Shown: positions 28,160-35,964 of the stretch, one piece after another
Layout: the number at the start of each line of letters is the position of its first letter
Numbering within the stretch: position 1 is the first letter of the stretch
NCBI GenBank assembly: GCA_963728355.1
Contig: CAVSJQ010000002.1
Location: forward strand, 1-64,000
From: Sva-07 sp963728355
Lineage (GTDB): Bacteria; Actinomycetota; Acidimicrobiia; Acidimicrobiales; Ilumatobacteraceae
Direction: 5' to 3'
DNA length: 64,000 nt
Notes under the pieces: generated by a model
Databases searched by the model: none
What the model was told of the DNA's origin: nothing
What the model saw: the letters and a program-made list of their open reading frames with translations, nothing else
Program-made: the position numbers and the translations under genes

Positions 28160-28327
28160 CACATCGACCGGGTGGGTTGCCCGAGGTGCGTTCGTGGGGC
28201 GGCAGCACCGATCAGACCGCGCGTCAGTCGCCGGTCGTGTCGCAGATGGGCGGCGTGGCGTGCTCGAGGAGCGTTCGGCGAGGCGGAAGCATCGAGCAGA
28301 CCGGGCGTCAGTGGTCGGTCGTGTCGC
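28160..28327. repeat. Tandem 83/84-bp duplication of a gene 3' end
   Basis: GGTCGTGTCGC occurs at 28150, 28233 and 28317, spaced 83 and 84. The two units between them also share GCAGACCG-GCGTCAGT-type blocks (CAGACCGCGCGTCAGT and CAGACCGGGCGTCAGT). The inner unit contains the 3' end of the (−) gene stopping at 28308; the outer copies lie beyond its stop. Confidence 0.75.
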
Positions 28328-29180
28328 CCGTGTCGCCCGTGTCCTTGCCACCGTCCTTGTGTTTGCCGTCGTCTTTGGGCTTGCGCTTGCTTTCGTCTTT
28401 GGGCTTGCGCTTGCTTTCGTCTTTGGGCTTGCGGTCGCGTTTGCCCTTGGCCTTGCCGTCGTCCTTGGTCTTGCCGCCGTCCTTGTCCTTACCATCGCCC
28501 TTGTCCTTGGTGGTGTCGTCGCCGGCGGCCCGGTCAGCAACGGCGTCGGTCGGCGTCGGTCCAGTCGTCGTGGGAGCGGGCAGGAGCGGCGGCGGTTCGG
28601 TCACCGGTGGAGGTGGAGGCGGCACGGACGTCGTTGCCGCAGTCGTGGCAGGCGATGCGGCTGGGGCCGTCGTGTCGGGCGGCGTGGGTGCAACCGTGGT
28701 GGTGCGCGATGTCGCCGGGGGAGCATCGGCGGGGGTCGTGGGCGGTGACGCAGCGGCGGGCGTTCTGGGTGGAGCCGTCGTGGCAGGCGACGTGAGTGGG
28801 CTCGTGGTCACCGGCGTGACGATGTCCGGGCGCGGTCGGTCAACTTCCGCCGTCAACACCTCGTCGGCGCTGGGCACCCATCCGATCGTGGGCCCCGGCG
28901 TGAGCGACAGTACCTCGTCCACGCCGCCAACGGCGGCCGGGCCCTCGTTGTCGCCCATCCTGTCGCTCGCAGCGACCCGATCGGGCTCGCCGACGGCTTC
29001 GTCCATCACAGCGCCGTCGCCGTCACCATCCGCCGCCGACCGGTCCTCGAGGTCCTCGATCGACGTGCCGGCCTGCCACGGCGTGATGAACATCACCGTC
29101 GCTGCGATCCAGACGACGGAGACAACGGCGACGAACGGCCACTTCCACCACTTGCCGCCGTTCCTTCTCCGTCGAGCCAT
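28308..29180 (-). CDS. Membrane-anchored low-complexity surface protein with Lys/Asp tail
   Basis: 290 aa from ATG 29180. MARRRRNGGKWWKWPFVAVV then SVVWIAATVMFITPWQAG is a positively charged N-terminus plus one membrane helix (type II). An acidic segment leads to a Pro/Thr/Ala region, then a C-terminal ~65-residue tail of K/D/G repeats (KDKGDGKDKDGGK, then RKPKDESKRKPKDESKRKPK). The gene at 30924 is a clear paralogue over the first ~115 residues (same KWWKWP, PWQ motif and spacing) but has a different tail. It probably spans the cell wall. No catalytic domain is visible. Confidence 0.7.
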   Translation of the reverse strand: MARRRRNGGKWWKWPFVAVVSVVWIAATVMFITPWQAGTSIEDLEDRSAADGDGDGAVMDEAVGEPDRVAASDRMGDNEGPAAVGGVDEVLSLTPGPTIGWVPSADEVLTAEVDRPRPDIVTPVTTSPLTSPATTAPPRTPAAASPPTTPADAPPATSRTTTVAPTPPDTTAPAASPATTAATTSVPPPPPPVTEPPPLLPAPTTTGPTPTDAVADRAAGDDTTKDKGDGKDKDGGKTKDDGKAKGKRDRKPKDESKRKPKDESKRKPKDDGKHKDGGKDTGDTGDTTDH

Positions 29181-29471
29181 CGGTCACTCCTCCGATCTCC
29201 GATCGTTCGGCTGGGGGCACGAACGTGGCGCCAGACCGCGGGCAACGGCGACCGTTACCGGTCCGCCCGCGGTCGAAACCGGGTTCCAGGCTCGCCTCGT
29301 GGATCCGCCAGCACGGAGCCGTCGCCGACCGACTGCGGACGTCGATCGCCCGTCGAGTGATGCGGTGGATGCGGCCGACGAACCGGTCGGGGCGCAGGTG
29401 TGATCGGGCATCCGCCCCCGGTGCCCGGCCCGTCGCCGGTCGGCGCCGGTTCTGGGCAAACCCGGCCTAGA
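29181..29471. other. Intergenic region upstream of the low-complexity protein
   Basis: About 290 bases lie between the start of the gene at 29180 and the left end of the insertion sequence. A 91-codon open frame on the minus strand is Arg-rich and looks spurious. I see no promoter that I would defend. Confidence 0.4.
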
Positions 29472-29491
29472 CCCAATACCGTTCAGTTAGG
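29472..29491 (+). repeat. Left terminal inverted repeat of the IS
   Basis: 20 bases, perfect reverse complement of 30903-30922, flanked outside by the CCTAGA duplication. Confidence 0.93.
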
Positions 29492-29663
29492 TGAGCGGAT
29501 GGTGGTGATGGAAGGTCCGGTGGGCTGTGGCCAGTCGGCGTGTCGTGCCCGTTTGACGTGCCAGCGTGGCATCTTGCGTTTGATCAGTCGAGGGTTCGAT
29601 CGGCGACGGCGGATCGGGTTGAGGCGTCGGCAGAGCAGGATGAGAGCGTGTGCCCAACCGTGG

Positions 29664-30878
29664 TCATTCGTGTCCGGAGGGGGGAAAACCGCGCGCTTGT
29701 GACAGCGAGCGGCGACTGACCCGAAGGGCGGCGACGAAGGAGACCCGGTCGGGGTCGACAGCGGCTTCGTGCGCAGCAGCGAACATCAGCGTGCGGATCG
29801 CGTAGTGACAACACAGGTGGCCCCAGATCTCTTGTTGGACGAGGGCGGGCGACTTGGAACGCAGCACCGTACGCGCCCCGCGCTGGTGGGTCTTGAGTTC
29901 GTCGAACGCTGACTCGATCTCCCATCGCTGGGCATACGCGCCAGCGAGTTCGGTCGCTGACACTTCGTTGGGGTCGAGCAAAGTTGTGAACAATCGGAAC
30001 GGTCCAGCTTCGACGTTGCGGCCGTCGTCGACGTCGTAGTCCACGACGCGGACCACGACGTGATCGGTGTCCAACTTGGAATTGTTCTTGCGCAGCTCCG
30101 CCAGCCACGAGCCATCGTCGAGGGTCTCGATCCGGCGTGGCTTGGTGTTGTTCTTCGCTCGCCACAACAGGTCCGCCCCGGTCGCGATCGCTTGACGCCA
30201 CAGGTCGAAACTGCAGAACCCGCGATCGGCCAGCAGGATCATCCCGGCCTCGAGGCGATCAACGAGCACCTTCGACAACGCCATCTCGGACTGTGCGTAG
30301 GTGCCGAGTTCGGCGTCGAAGATCGCATGCGTGCCGCACTCGGCCAACGCCACCACCCGCACTTGTGGGAACGCGGATCGCTCGCCCTTCGCGGTTCCCG
30401 GCCGGCCGAAGAACTCGTCGTTCGCTGCGGTGTCAGCAACATCAAGCATCGTGCCGTCGATCGCCACCAGCCGCCGACCAGCCAAGAACGACTCGGGCGA
30501 CTCGTCGGTCGCCAACGGGCGGGCGACCCGATCGAACAACGCCTTCACCGGCTCGAACCCCAAACGTTCCCGGGCCTGGAAAATCGCTGACTTCGACGGC
30601 AATCGCACCGCTTCGACATCGGGCTCGGACCAGGCCAAGCCGTCGGTCATCAGACCCATCACGTCCTCATAGGACCCCTCCGAATGCAACGCCATCCCGA
30701 TCGCGAAGTAAGCCATCACTCTCGCTGGCAACGACCGATGCCGCTGCTCGGTGCGCCCGCACTCGGCAATCACCTCATCAACGACCTCGGGCGGGAACAC
30801 CTGGGTCATCAACCCGACCGACACCAGATCCGACAACCGCCGAGGCGACTCCGGCTTCACCCAACCAGCACGAGGCAT
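29664..30878 (-). CDS. IS4-family DDE transposase
   Basis: 404 aa from ATG 30878, 24 bases inside the right inverted repeat. The N-terminal IS4 domain (LSDLVSVGLMTQVFPPEVVD, RVMAYFAIGMALHSEGSYED) precedes the DDE core: RRLVAIDGTMLDVADTAAND (first D), GMILLADRGFCSFDLWRQAI (second D, D-R-G-F), and YAQRWEIESAFDELKTHQRG (the Y-(2)-R-(3)-E-(6)-K signature with catalytic E). DLLWRAKNNTKPRRIETLDD lies between. Catalyses cut-and-paste transposition. No frameshift, so probably active. Confidence 0.93.
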   Translation of the reverse strand: MPRAGWVKPESPRRLSDLVSVGLMTQVFPPEVVDEVIAECGRTEQRHRSLPARVMAYFAIGMALHSEGSYEDVMGLMTDGLAWSEPDVEAVRLPSKSAIFQARERLGFEPVKALFDRVARPLATDESPESFLAGRRLVAIDGTMLDVADTAANDEFFGRPGTAKGERSAFPQVRVVALAECGTHAIFDAELGTYAQSEMALSKVLVDRLEAGMILLADRGFCSFDLWRQAIATGADLLWRAKNNTKPRRIETLDDGSWLAELRKNNSKLDTDHVVVRVVDYDVDDGRNVEAGPFRLFTTLLDPNEVSATELAGAYAQRWEIESAFDELKTHQRGARTVLRSKSPALVQQEIWGHLCCHYAIRTLMFAAAHEAAVDPDRVSFVAALRVSRRSLSQARGFPPSGHE

Positions 30879-30902
30879 CCACCGAAACTACACCCACGTA
30901 GT

Positions 30903-30922
30903 CCTAACTGAACGGTATTGGG
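30903..30922 (-). repeat. Right terminal inverted repeat of the IS
   Basis: 20 bases, perfect reverse complement of 29472-29491, followed by the CCTAGA target duplication. Confidence 0.93.
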
Positions 30923-30923
30923 C

Positions 30924-31844
30924 CTAGACCGGCTCGTCAGGCGGCGGGGGAGGAGGCGGTTCCGTCGTCGGTGGAGGTGGTGGCGGTGGAGGCTCGGTCG
31001 TCGGCGGTGGTGGCGGCGGGGGAGGAGGCGGTTCCGTCGTGGGAGGTGGTGGTGGCGGCGGTTCGGTCGTCGGGGGTGGTGGTGGCGGCGGTGGTTCCGT
31101 CGTGGTGGTCGTGGTCGGACGAACCGTCGTGGTCGTCGTCGTCGGACGAACCGTCGTGGTGGTCGTGGTGGGACGAACCGTCGTGGTGGTCGTGGTCGGG
31201 CGAACCGTCGTGGTGGGGCGGACGGTCGTGGTGGTCGTGGTGGGGCGGACGGTCGTGGTCGGACGAACGGTCGTCGTGGTCGTCGCCGCGGTCGAGGGCG
31301 GGCGCCGACCGGTCGTCGGCGCCACCGTGGTGGTGGGCGTGGTCGGTGCCGGCGTGAAGATGTCCGGGCCGAACGGGCTCGGCGTCGGGTTCAGGATCGG
31401 GGCCGGTGGCGGTTCGGGGGCGCGTTGCGTGCTCGTCGATCGGCGCCGGGGTGCTGCTGTGGTCTCGGTCACCGTCACGTCGTCGACGCTCGTCACTGCT
31501 TCGATCGTGGGCTCCGGCGCGAGCGATTGCACCTCGGCCACCGGTTCCTCGATGGTGGTCGCGGACGTGTCGTCGTCGACTTCGGTCGTGGCCGCTGCCA
31601 CGGTCGGATCCGGGATCTCGACCGTCTCATCGGGCGCAACGTCGGTGGTGTCCGGTTCGGTCGTTGCGGATCGGGTCTCGATGGCGTCGATCGTAGAAGC
31701 CCCGCCCGACTGCCACGGTGCCACGAACATCACGATCGCACCGACCCACACCGCAATGGTCACAGCGATGAACGGCCACTTCCACCACCACTTGTGTTCG
31801 CGGAGGTACAACCGCCACTCGCCCCTGTCTGTTGGTCGAGCCAT
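30924..31844 (-). CDS. Membrane-anchored low-complexity surface protein with Pro tail
   Basis: 306 aa from ATG 31844. MARPTDRGEWRLYLREHKWW then WKWPFIAVTIAVWVGAIVMF and VAPWQSGG mirror the paralogue at 28308 (basic start, KWPF, single helix, PWQ). The middle part (VAEVQSLAPEPTIEAVTSVD) also resembles it. The tail differs: repeated TTTTTTVRP and TTEPPPPPPP blocks, a rigid polyproline stalk reaching through the envelope. The stop codon TAG lies within the target duplication of the IS, so the insertion landed exactly at the end of this gene. An envelope-spanning role is inferred; there is no enzymatic motif. Confidence 0.72.
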   Translation of the reverse strand: MARPTDRGEWRLYLREHKWWWKWPFIAVTIAVWVGAIVMFVAPWQSGGASTIDAIETRSATTEPDTTDVAPDETVEIPDPTVAAATTEVDDDTSATTIEEPVAEVQSLAPEPTIEAVTSVDDVTVTETTAAPRRRSTSTQRAPEPPPAPILNPTPSPFGPDIFTPAPTTPTTTVAPTTGRRPPSTAATTTTTVRPTTTVRPTTTTTTVRPTTTVRPTTTTTTVRPTTTTTTVRPTTTTTTVRPTTTTTTEPPPPPPPPTTEPPPPPPPTTEPPPPPPPPPPTTEPPPPPPPPTTEPPPPPPPDEPV

Positions 31845-32434
31845 CGGTCACCTCCCTCGGGTCGCGTCCGGACACACGTGCACGTGGGTGGCTTCCGAAC
31901 TGCAGGCCAATCTACCTGACTTTCCGGCGCGCTCGTCCAGGCCCGACGATATCGACCTGGTTCCGCCGGTGACTCCGTGGCGGCGAGGACCGCTGGTCAG
32001 TGCCTCAGCCTCGCCACCGTGAAGCATCGTGGGCAAGCGCCCCCGATCAGGCCCCGGGCGGCCCCATCGAGCACCCCGGAATTGGGCGTCGACCAGAAGA
32101 AACCTGAACGATTTCCTGACTCGACGTAGTCGGCGCCACCCATGCGGCCATGTTAAGTTCACGGACCGCGAGCGTTTCACCCGGCGCATCCAGTGCCGAG
32201 GCGCGAGCACGAAGATCGACGCGGCGGGAGAAATCACGGCCACGAGAGAACGCAAGAGAGACGTTGTCCGTTGAGTGGCCAGGCGAACAGGGGCGAAATG
32301 TTCGCGAGAAGCGTCGTGTCGTGCGCGAAGCGCACTTCTCCTCGCCGCCGCGCTCGATCGATCTGCATTACCAACGCTAGAACTCCACGCCGCACGGGGC
32401 CTCGTCGACGTGGTGCAACCATGAAAGGGTCCAC
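31845..32434. other. 590-bp intergenic region with a structured leader candidate
   Basis: No supported gene. TGTTAAGT at about 32152 is the most AT-rich spot and may be part of a promoter for the gene at 32435. Further down, GAGAAG (32306-32311) pairs with CTTCTC (32335-32340) around an inner TGCGC-GAA-GCGCA hairpin, giving a nested stem in the would-be leader RNA. I recognise no riboswitch class. Confidence 0.4.
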
Positions 32435-33439
32435 ATGTTCAATTCAACGAAGTCCGGTACATCAGAGCGGGGCAGATTGTGGAGGTCACGGTGGGCAGCG
32501 GCCGGTGCCGCCATCGCAGTGAGCCTCGGAGCCGGCGGGCTGCTCGTGGCCCAGGCCGCACCTGCGCCGTCGGGCTCGACGGTCGTCACCGTCACACCGG
32601 TGCGCATCCTCGACACCCGTGATCCGGTGAACGTCGGCTTGTCCGGTCCGTTCGTCTCTGCGGTCTCGCAGAAGCTGAAGGTGAGTGGATCGATCCCGAC
32701 CACCTCGGGCGTGAAGACGGTCGTGCCGGACGGCGCGACGGGAGTCCTGCTCAACGTCACTCCCGTCAACGCCACTGCCGACGGCTTCATCGCGATCCGA
32801 CCGGGAGACGCCACCGGCGCCCCGTCCACCTCATCGTTGAACTTCACGGCCGGGAGCATCCTGCCGAACTCGGTGCAGGTGGCGCTGCCGACCTCCGGTG
32901 CGAACGCCGGCAAGATCGACATCACCTACGACGCGTACGGAGCTGCGGGTCCGACGACCGACGTCCTGATCGACGTCGTCGGCTACACCGCCGACGCCGG
33001 ACTCGAAGCGATCACGCAGCGACTCGACGCGTTGGAGGCCAACCAGTCCTTCGCGGTGGGTACCGAATCGATCAACGAGGTCGAACTCGCCGGCACCGAG
33101 TTCCTGACCCCGGCGAACGTGCTCAGCCTGACGGTGAACGCACCGGCTGACGGCAACTTCTCGGTGATTGCGAACACCACCGCTCGTGGCGGTACCGGCG
33201 GACAGAACGCTCGGGCCGTGTGCCAGATCAGCACCGGTGACGCCATCGACGTCAACCTCCCGCTGGCGGTCTCCACCACGCAGCCTGAACGCCCGACGCT
33301 CGGGACCAACAAAGTGATCCCGGTGACCGCCGGCCAATCGGTGACGATCAACTTCCTCTGCTCGGCGCCGGCAGCCGGCGACAACGGCACGCTGGTCGAG
33401 TACCGGTCGATGCTGGCGATCTTCGCACCGCAGCCGTAA
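32435..33439 (+). CDS. Secreted single 'DTR'-module protein with C-terminal beta domain
   Basis: 334 aa; GAAAGGG precedes ATG 32435. A signal with extended n-region (RWAAAGAAIAVSLGAGGLLV, AQAAPAPSG) leads to one DTR module: VRILDTRDPVNVGLSGPFVS, GVLLNVTPVNATADGFIAIR, STSSLNFTAGSILPNSVQV, TDVLIDVVGYTADAG. It is the diverged single-copy relative of the modules at 1327-3341. A short heptad-like neck (LEAITQRLDALEANQ) joins a C-terminal beta domain with two Cys (NARAVCQISTG, TINFLCSAPAAG). The neck suggests a trimer. It is probably an abundant exported surface protein; the function is unknown. Confidence 0.72.
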   Translation: MFNSTKSGTSERGRLWRSRWAAAGAAIAVSLGAGGLLVAQAAPAPSGSTVVTVTPVRILDTRDPVNVGLSGPFVSAVSQKLKVSGSIPTTSGVKTVVPDGATGVLLNVTPVNATADGFIAIRPGDATGAPSTSSLNFTAGSILPNSVQVALPTSGANAGKIDITYDAYGAAGPTTDVLIDVVGYTADAGLEAITQRLDALEANQSFAVGTESINEVELAGTEFLTPANVLSLTVNAPADGNFSVIANTTARGGTGGQNARAVCQISTGDAIDVNLPLAVSTTQPERPTLGTNKVIPVTAGQSVTINFLCSAPAAGDNGTLVEYRSMLAIFAPQP

Positions 33440-33457
33440 TCAGGAGCAGTACTCACT

Positions 33458-33494
33458 GCGAGGTGCGCCGGGGACACGTCCCGGCGCACCTCGC
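33458..33494 (+). terminator. Strong hairpin terminator candidate
   Basis: GCGAGGTGCGCCGGG (33458-33472) and CCCGGCGCACCTCGC (33480-33494) form a perfect 15-bp stem with a 7-base loop, starting 18 bases after the stop of the gene at 32435. There is no long U tract, as is common in high-GC actinobacteria. Confidence 0.7.
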
Positions 33495-33540
33495 GTCTGT
33501 TCGACGGCGGTCCGGCCGGCCGCTCTGACAGGATGGACCC

Positions 33541-34479
33541 ATGTCATCACGGCCGACCCTCGGATTCATCGTTGGATCCCCGCGTAGCGGAACGACATGG
33601 ATGCAGCTCCTCCTGCTGCAGGACCCGCGAGCGATCAGCGTGCAGGAGACGCACGTGTTCAGCGAGTGGATCGGGCCGCTGATCGAGCGCACCCGAGCGG
33701 ACCGGGCGCGGGGGCGAAACGTCAGCTTGAGCGCACTGTTCGACGACGAGGAGCTGCTCGACGTGGCCCGATCGCTCTTCGATTCGATCGTCGATCGCGC
33801 ACTCCGCGAGCGACCGGACGCGTCGGTGTTCGTCGAGAAGACGCCCTCGCACGTCCGCCATGGCGCCACCATCGTCGAGCTGTATCCCGATGCTCGCTTC
33901 ATCGAGGTCGTTCGCGACCCTCGTGCCGCGGCGGCGTCGCTGATCGCTGCGAGCCGCACCTGGGCGCGTTCGTGGGCGCCGAGCGACGCCGTGGGTGCGG
34001 CGCGACTGTGGCGGGCTGACGTGCGTGCCGGCGCCGGACTCCGAGATCTCACACCCCAGGTCGTCCGGGTCCGTTACGAGGACCTCACGTCCGACGGCCC
34101 TGCCACGTTGCTCGGCGTGATGCAGTTGCTCGGCCTGCCGGCCGACCACGACCACTGCCAGCGACTGTTCGAGCTGTGTGCGGCGGGACGCGTCGGCGAC
34201 GGGCGAGTGGAGAAGCCGATCGGGATGAAGGGTGACGTGGCCGGAACGGTCCGCAACGCTGCGGCCGGCGGCTGGCGGGAGGAACTCGATCGGGCGGACA
34301 TCCGCACGATCGAAACGATCTGCTCCGCCGAGATGGCCGAACTCGGCTACGAACCGATGGGCGGTGACAGCATCGTGCCGCCGCTGCCACTGGTGACGGG
34401 TTCGGCCAAGGCAGCGGTGCGCCGCGCCCTGACGGCGGTCGCCACGGCATCGACCGCCGCAGCCGGCAAGGTCCGGTGA
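33541..34479 (+). CDS. Sulfotransferase 1
   Basis: 312 aa from ATG 33541. LGFIVGSPRSGTTWMQLLLL is the 5'-phosphosulfate loop for PAPS, and ARFIEVVRDPRAAAASLIAA is the 3'-phosphate motif. VFVEKTPSHVRHGATI, VRVRYEDLTSD and a final G-x-W-R-E-E-like segment (AAAGGWREELDRADIRTIET) complete the sulfotransferase_1/3 fold. It has no membrane segment, so it acts in the cytoplasm, transferring sulfate from PAPS to a sugar or lipid-linked intermediate. A second, different sulfotransferase is at 58011. No PAPS-synthesis genes lie in the window. Confidence 0.88.
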   Translation: MSSRPTLGFIVGSPRSGTTWMQLLLLQDPRAISVQETHVFSEWIGPLIERTRADRARGRNVSLSALFDDEELLDVARSLFDSIVDRALRERPDASVFVEKTPSHVRHGATIVELYPDARFIEVVRDPRAAAASLIAASRTWARSWAPSDAVGAARLWRADVRAGAGLRDLTPQVVRVRYEDLTSDGPATLLGVMQLLGLPADHDHCQRLFELCAAGRVGDGRVEKPIGMKGDVAGTVRNAAAGGWREELDRADIRTIETICSAEMAELGYEPMGGDSIVPPLPLVTGSAKAAVRRALTAVATASTAAAGKVR

Positions 34480-34492
34480 TCGCCGGGCCGGT

Positions 34493-35779
34493 TCATTCGT
34501 CGGGCTCGCTCGAGCCGGTGTCGCTGGCCGCACCGGGGCGTGTCGCCGTGTCGTCGGCGGGCGTGTCGTAACGGTCCCAACGATCTCGCCAATGCGCGAG
34601 AAAGTCCACACGGTGGCGGTTGATCGTCTCCTGGCAGTCGTCCACGTCGTCGCAGTTCAGGTCGACGTAGTAGTTGCGATGGGCGTCGTCGGCACGACGG
34701 AACCGGCCTCCCCAGCTCGGGCCGGTGGGGTCGTCGACGTCGCCGGGGCCGCCGAGCTGTGGCGACAACAGGTACAGCAGTGACGGCGAGTCGCCCTCCT
34801 TGAGGGATCCGACGGCCTCGGGTGGACTGGTGGCGAGGGGGAATGCGTCGCCGAGGATGCGATCGAAGCGTCCGTCGGCGTCGGTGCCGTGCCCGCGGAT
34901 GTGCCGATCGACGAACTCGTTGCGGTTCCACTGCCCCGACTGCTCGCCTCCTCGCCACACACCGCGGAAGGTGGAACGGGAGCCGAGGGGCATCACGCCG
35001 TTCTCGATCCACCACAGATCGGGATGATCGTCGAGCAGGTCGTGGACGAAGTCCCGTGCACCCGGGTTCGAGCGCGTGTTGTAGTCGCCGATGCTGTAGA
35101 TCCGGATCCGGTCGATGATCGACGGGTCGTCGTGCAGCGCCTGCGCGATCGTTCCGAGCGATCCCCATGCCAGCAGCCACAGCGGGTCGTCGGGCGAACC
35201 GGCACGGGCGCGCTCGATGATGTGCTGCGAGCCGTCGCTCGTGCCGTCGGGCCCGGGCGCCCGTAACTGCTGGGTGCCGGTGCGCACCCCGGCGAGCAGG
35301 TCCGCTTCGGTCATGAGACGGTCGTAACCGAGATCACGAAGATGGTCCACGTCGGTTCGTTGGATCCATTCACGGATCAACCAGGGCTTGCCATCACCGG
35401 AGCCCTCCGTCGACACGATGCCCTCGATGCGCAGGAGGTCCGAGTAGTGGATGGCGCGTACCAACGACTGGATGTCGTCGGGGTCGCCGCCGAGGTCGGT
35501 GTCGATGATGATGCGTGGTGGCGACACGGCGATGTTGTCGTCGGGCTCGTCGTCGGCCTCCGGAGCGTTCGAAGCCTCCGGTGTGGTCGGTGCGCTCGTC
35601 TCGGCCGACACGTCGGGCGCATCCGTTTCGTCGGGTACCGCCGCGCTCGGCGGCGACGGCTGGATCGTGGTGACTCCGAGCTCGGCATCCGCGTTCGGTC
35701 GGTCGACGTCGTCGCCGGCGCTGCACGACGCACCGATGGCGAACAGGGCTGTCATCGCTGCCAGACGGGTGACCTTCAC
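34493..35779 (-). CDS. DUF1593-type nucleoside-hydrolase-like lipoprotein
   Basis: 428 aa from ATG 35779. Lipoprotein signal (LAAMTALFAIGASCSAGD), a Pro/Thr/Glu stalk to about residue 85, then PPRIIIDTDLGGDPDDIQSL, with the D-x-D-x-G-x-D-D calcium and ribose motif of the nucleoside hydrolase fold. LLAWGSLGTIAQALHDDP and DLWWIENGVMPLGSRSTFRG follow, and DHPDL-type segments typical of DUF1593, a family seen with glycan-degrading enzymes. It probably hydrolyses a glycosidic bond outside the cell; the substrate is unknown. It is convergent with the sulfotransferase (13-base gap) and divergent from the epimerase at 35965. Confidence 0.78.
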   Translation of the reverse strand: MKVTRLAAMTALFAIGASCSAGDDVDRPNADAELGVTTIQPSPPSAAVPDETDAPDVSAETSAPTTPEASNAPEADDEPDDNIAVSPPRIIIDTDLGGDPDDIQSLVRAIHYSDLLRIEGIVSTEGSGDGKPWLIREWIQRTDVDHLRDLGYDRLMTEADLLAGVRTGTQQLRAPGPDGTSDGSQHIIERARAGSPDDPLWLLAWGSLGTIAQALHDDPSIIDRIRIYSIGDYNTRSNPGARDFVHDLLDDHPDLWWIENGVMPLGSRSTFRGVWRGGEQSGQWNRNEFVDRHIRGHGTDADGRFDRILGDAFPLATSPPEAVGSLKEGDSPSLLYLLSPQLGGPGDVDDPTGPSWGGRFRRADDAHRNYYVDLNCDDVDDCQETINRHRVDFLAHWRDRWDRYDTPADDTATRPGAASDTGSSEPDE

Positions 35780-35864
35780 CCAACCGGATCATACCGACGC
35801 TTCGGATCGGGCAGCAGCGGTCGGTGGCGCCCCGATGCACTGTCAGTGTTTGCGCGAACGCACG

Positions 35865-35893
35865 TTGTGACATGATTCAGATGTGATCAATAT
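35865..35893 (+). promoter_or_regulatory. Predicted promoter for the epimerase/GT61 pair
   Basis: TTGTGA (35865-35870), a 17-base spacer, then CAATAT (35888-35893), in an unusually AT-rich patch of the 185-base divergent gap. This would give a leader of roughly 65 bases before ATG 35965. The spacing is ideal for a housekeeping sigma factor; the match is by eye. Confidence 0.45.
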
Positions 35894-35964
35894 TGCCAGC
35901 AGCGCTTTGCGACAATCGTGAGCGTGGGTACTGTGCCCTCGTCGACTTCCTGGGAGGAAAGAGC

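Larger units (their letters stand above)
29472..30922 (-). mobile_element. IS4-family insertion sequence, intact
   Basis: 1,451 bases bounded by a perfect 20-bp inverted repeat, CCCAATACCGTTCAGTTAGG at 29472-29491 and its reverse complement at 30903-30922. CCTAGA is duplicated directly outside both ends (29466-29471 and 30923-30928); counting the first two C's of the left repeat, the target duplication could be the 8-bp CCTAGACC. One full transposase gene fills it. Perfect ends and a clean target duplication mean recent insertion. The duplicated target carries the TAG stop of the gene ending at 30924, so that gene was left intact. Confidence 0.93.

Noticed and set aside
29472..30922. IS element disrupting a surface-protein gene
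   Set aside because: The target duplication restores the TAG stop of the gene at 30924, so its coding sequence is complete.
31039..32022. Long Val/Gly-rich open frame on the plus strand
   Set aside because: It is the antisense of the Thr/Pro-coding tail of the gene at 30924 (TTT/CCC codons read as VVV/GGG) and has no start context or domain.
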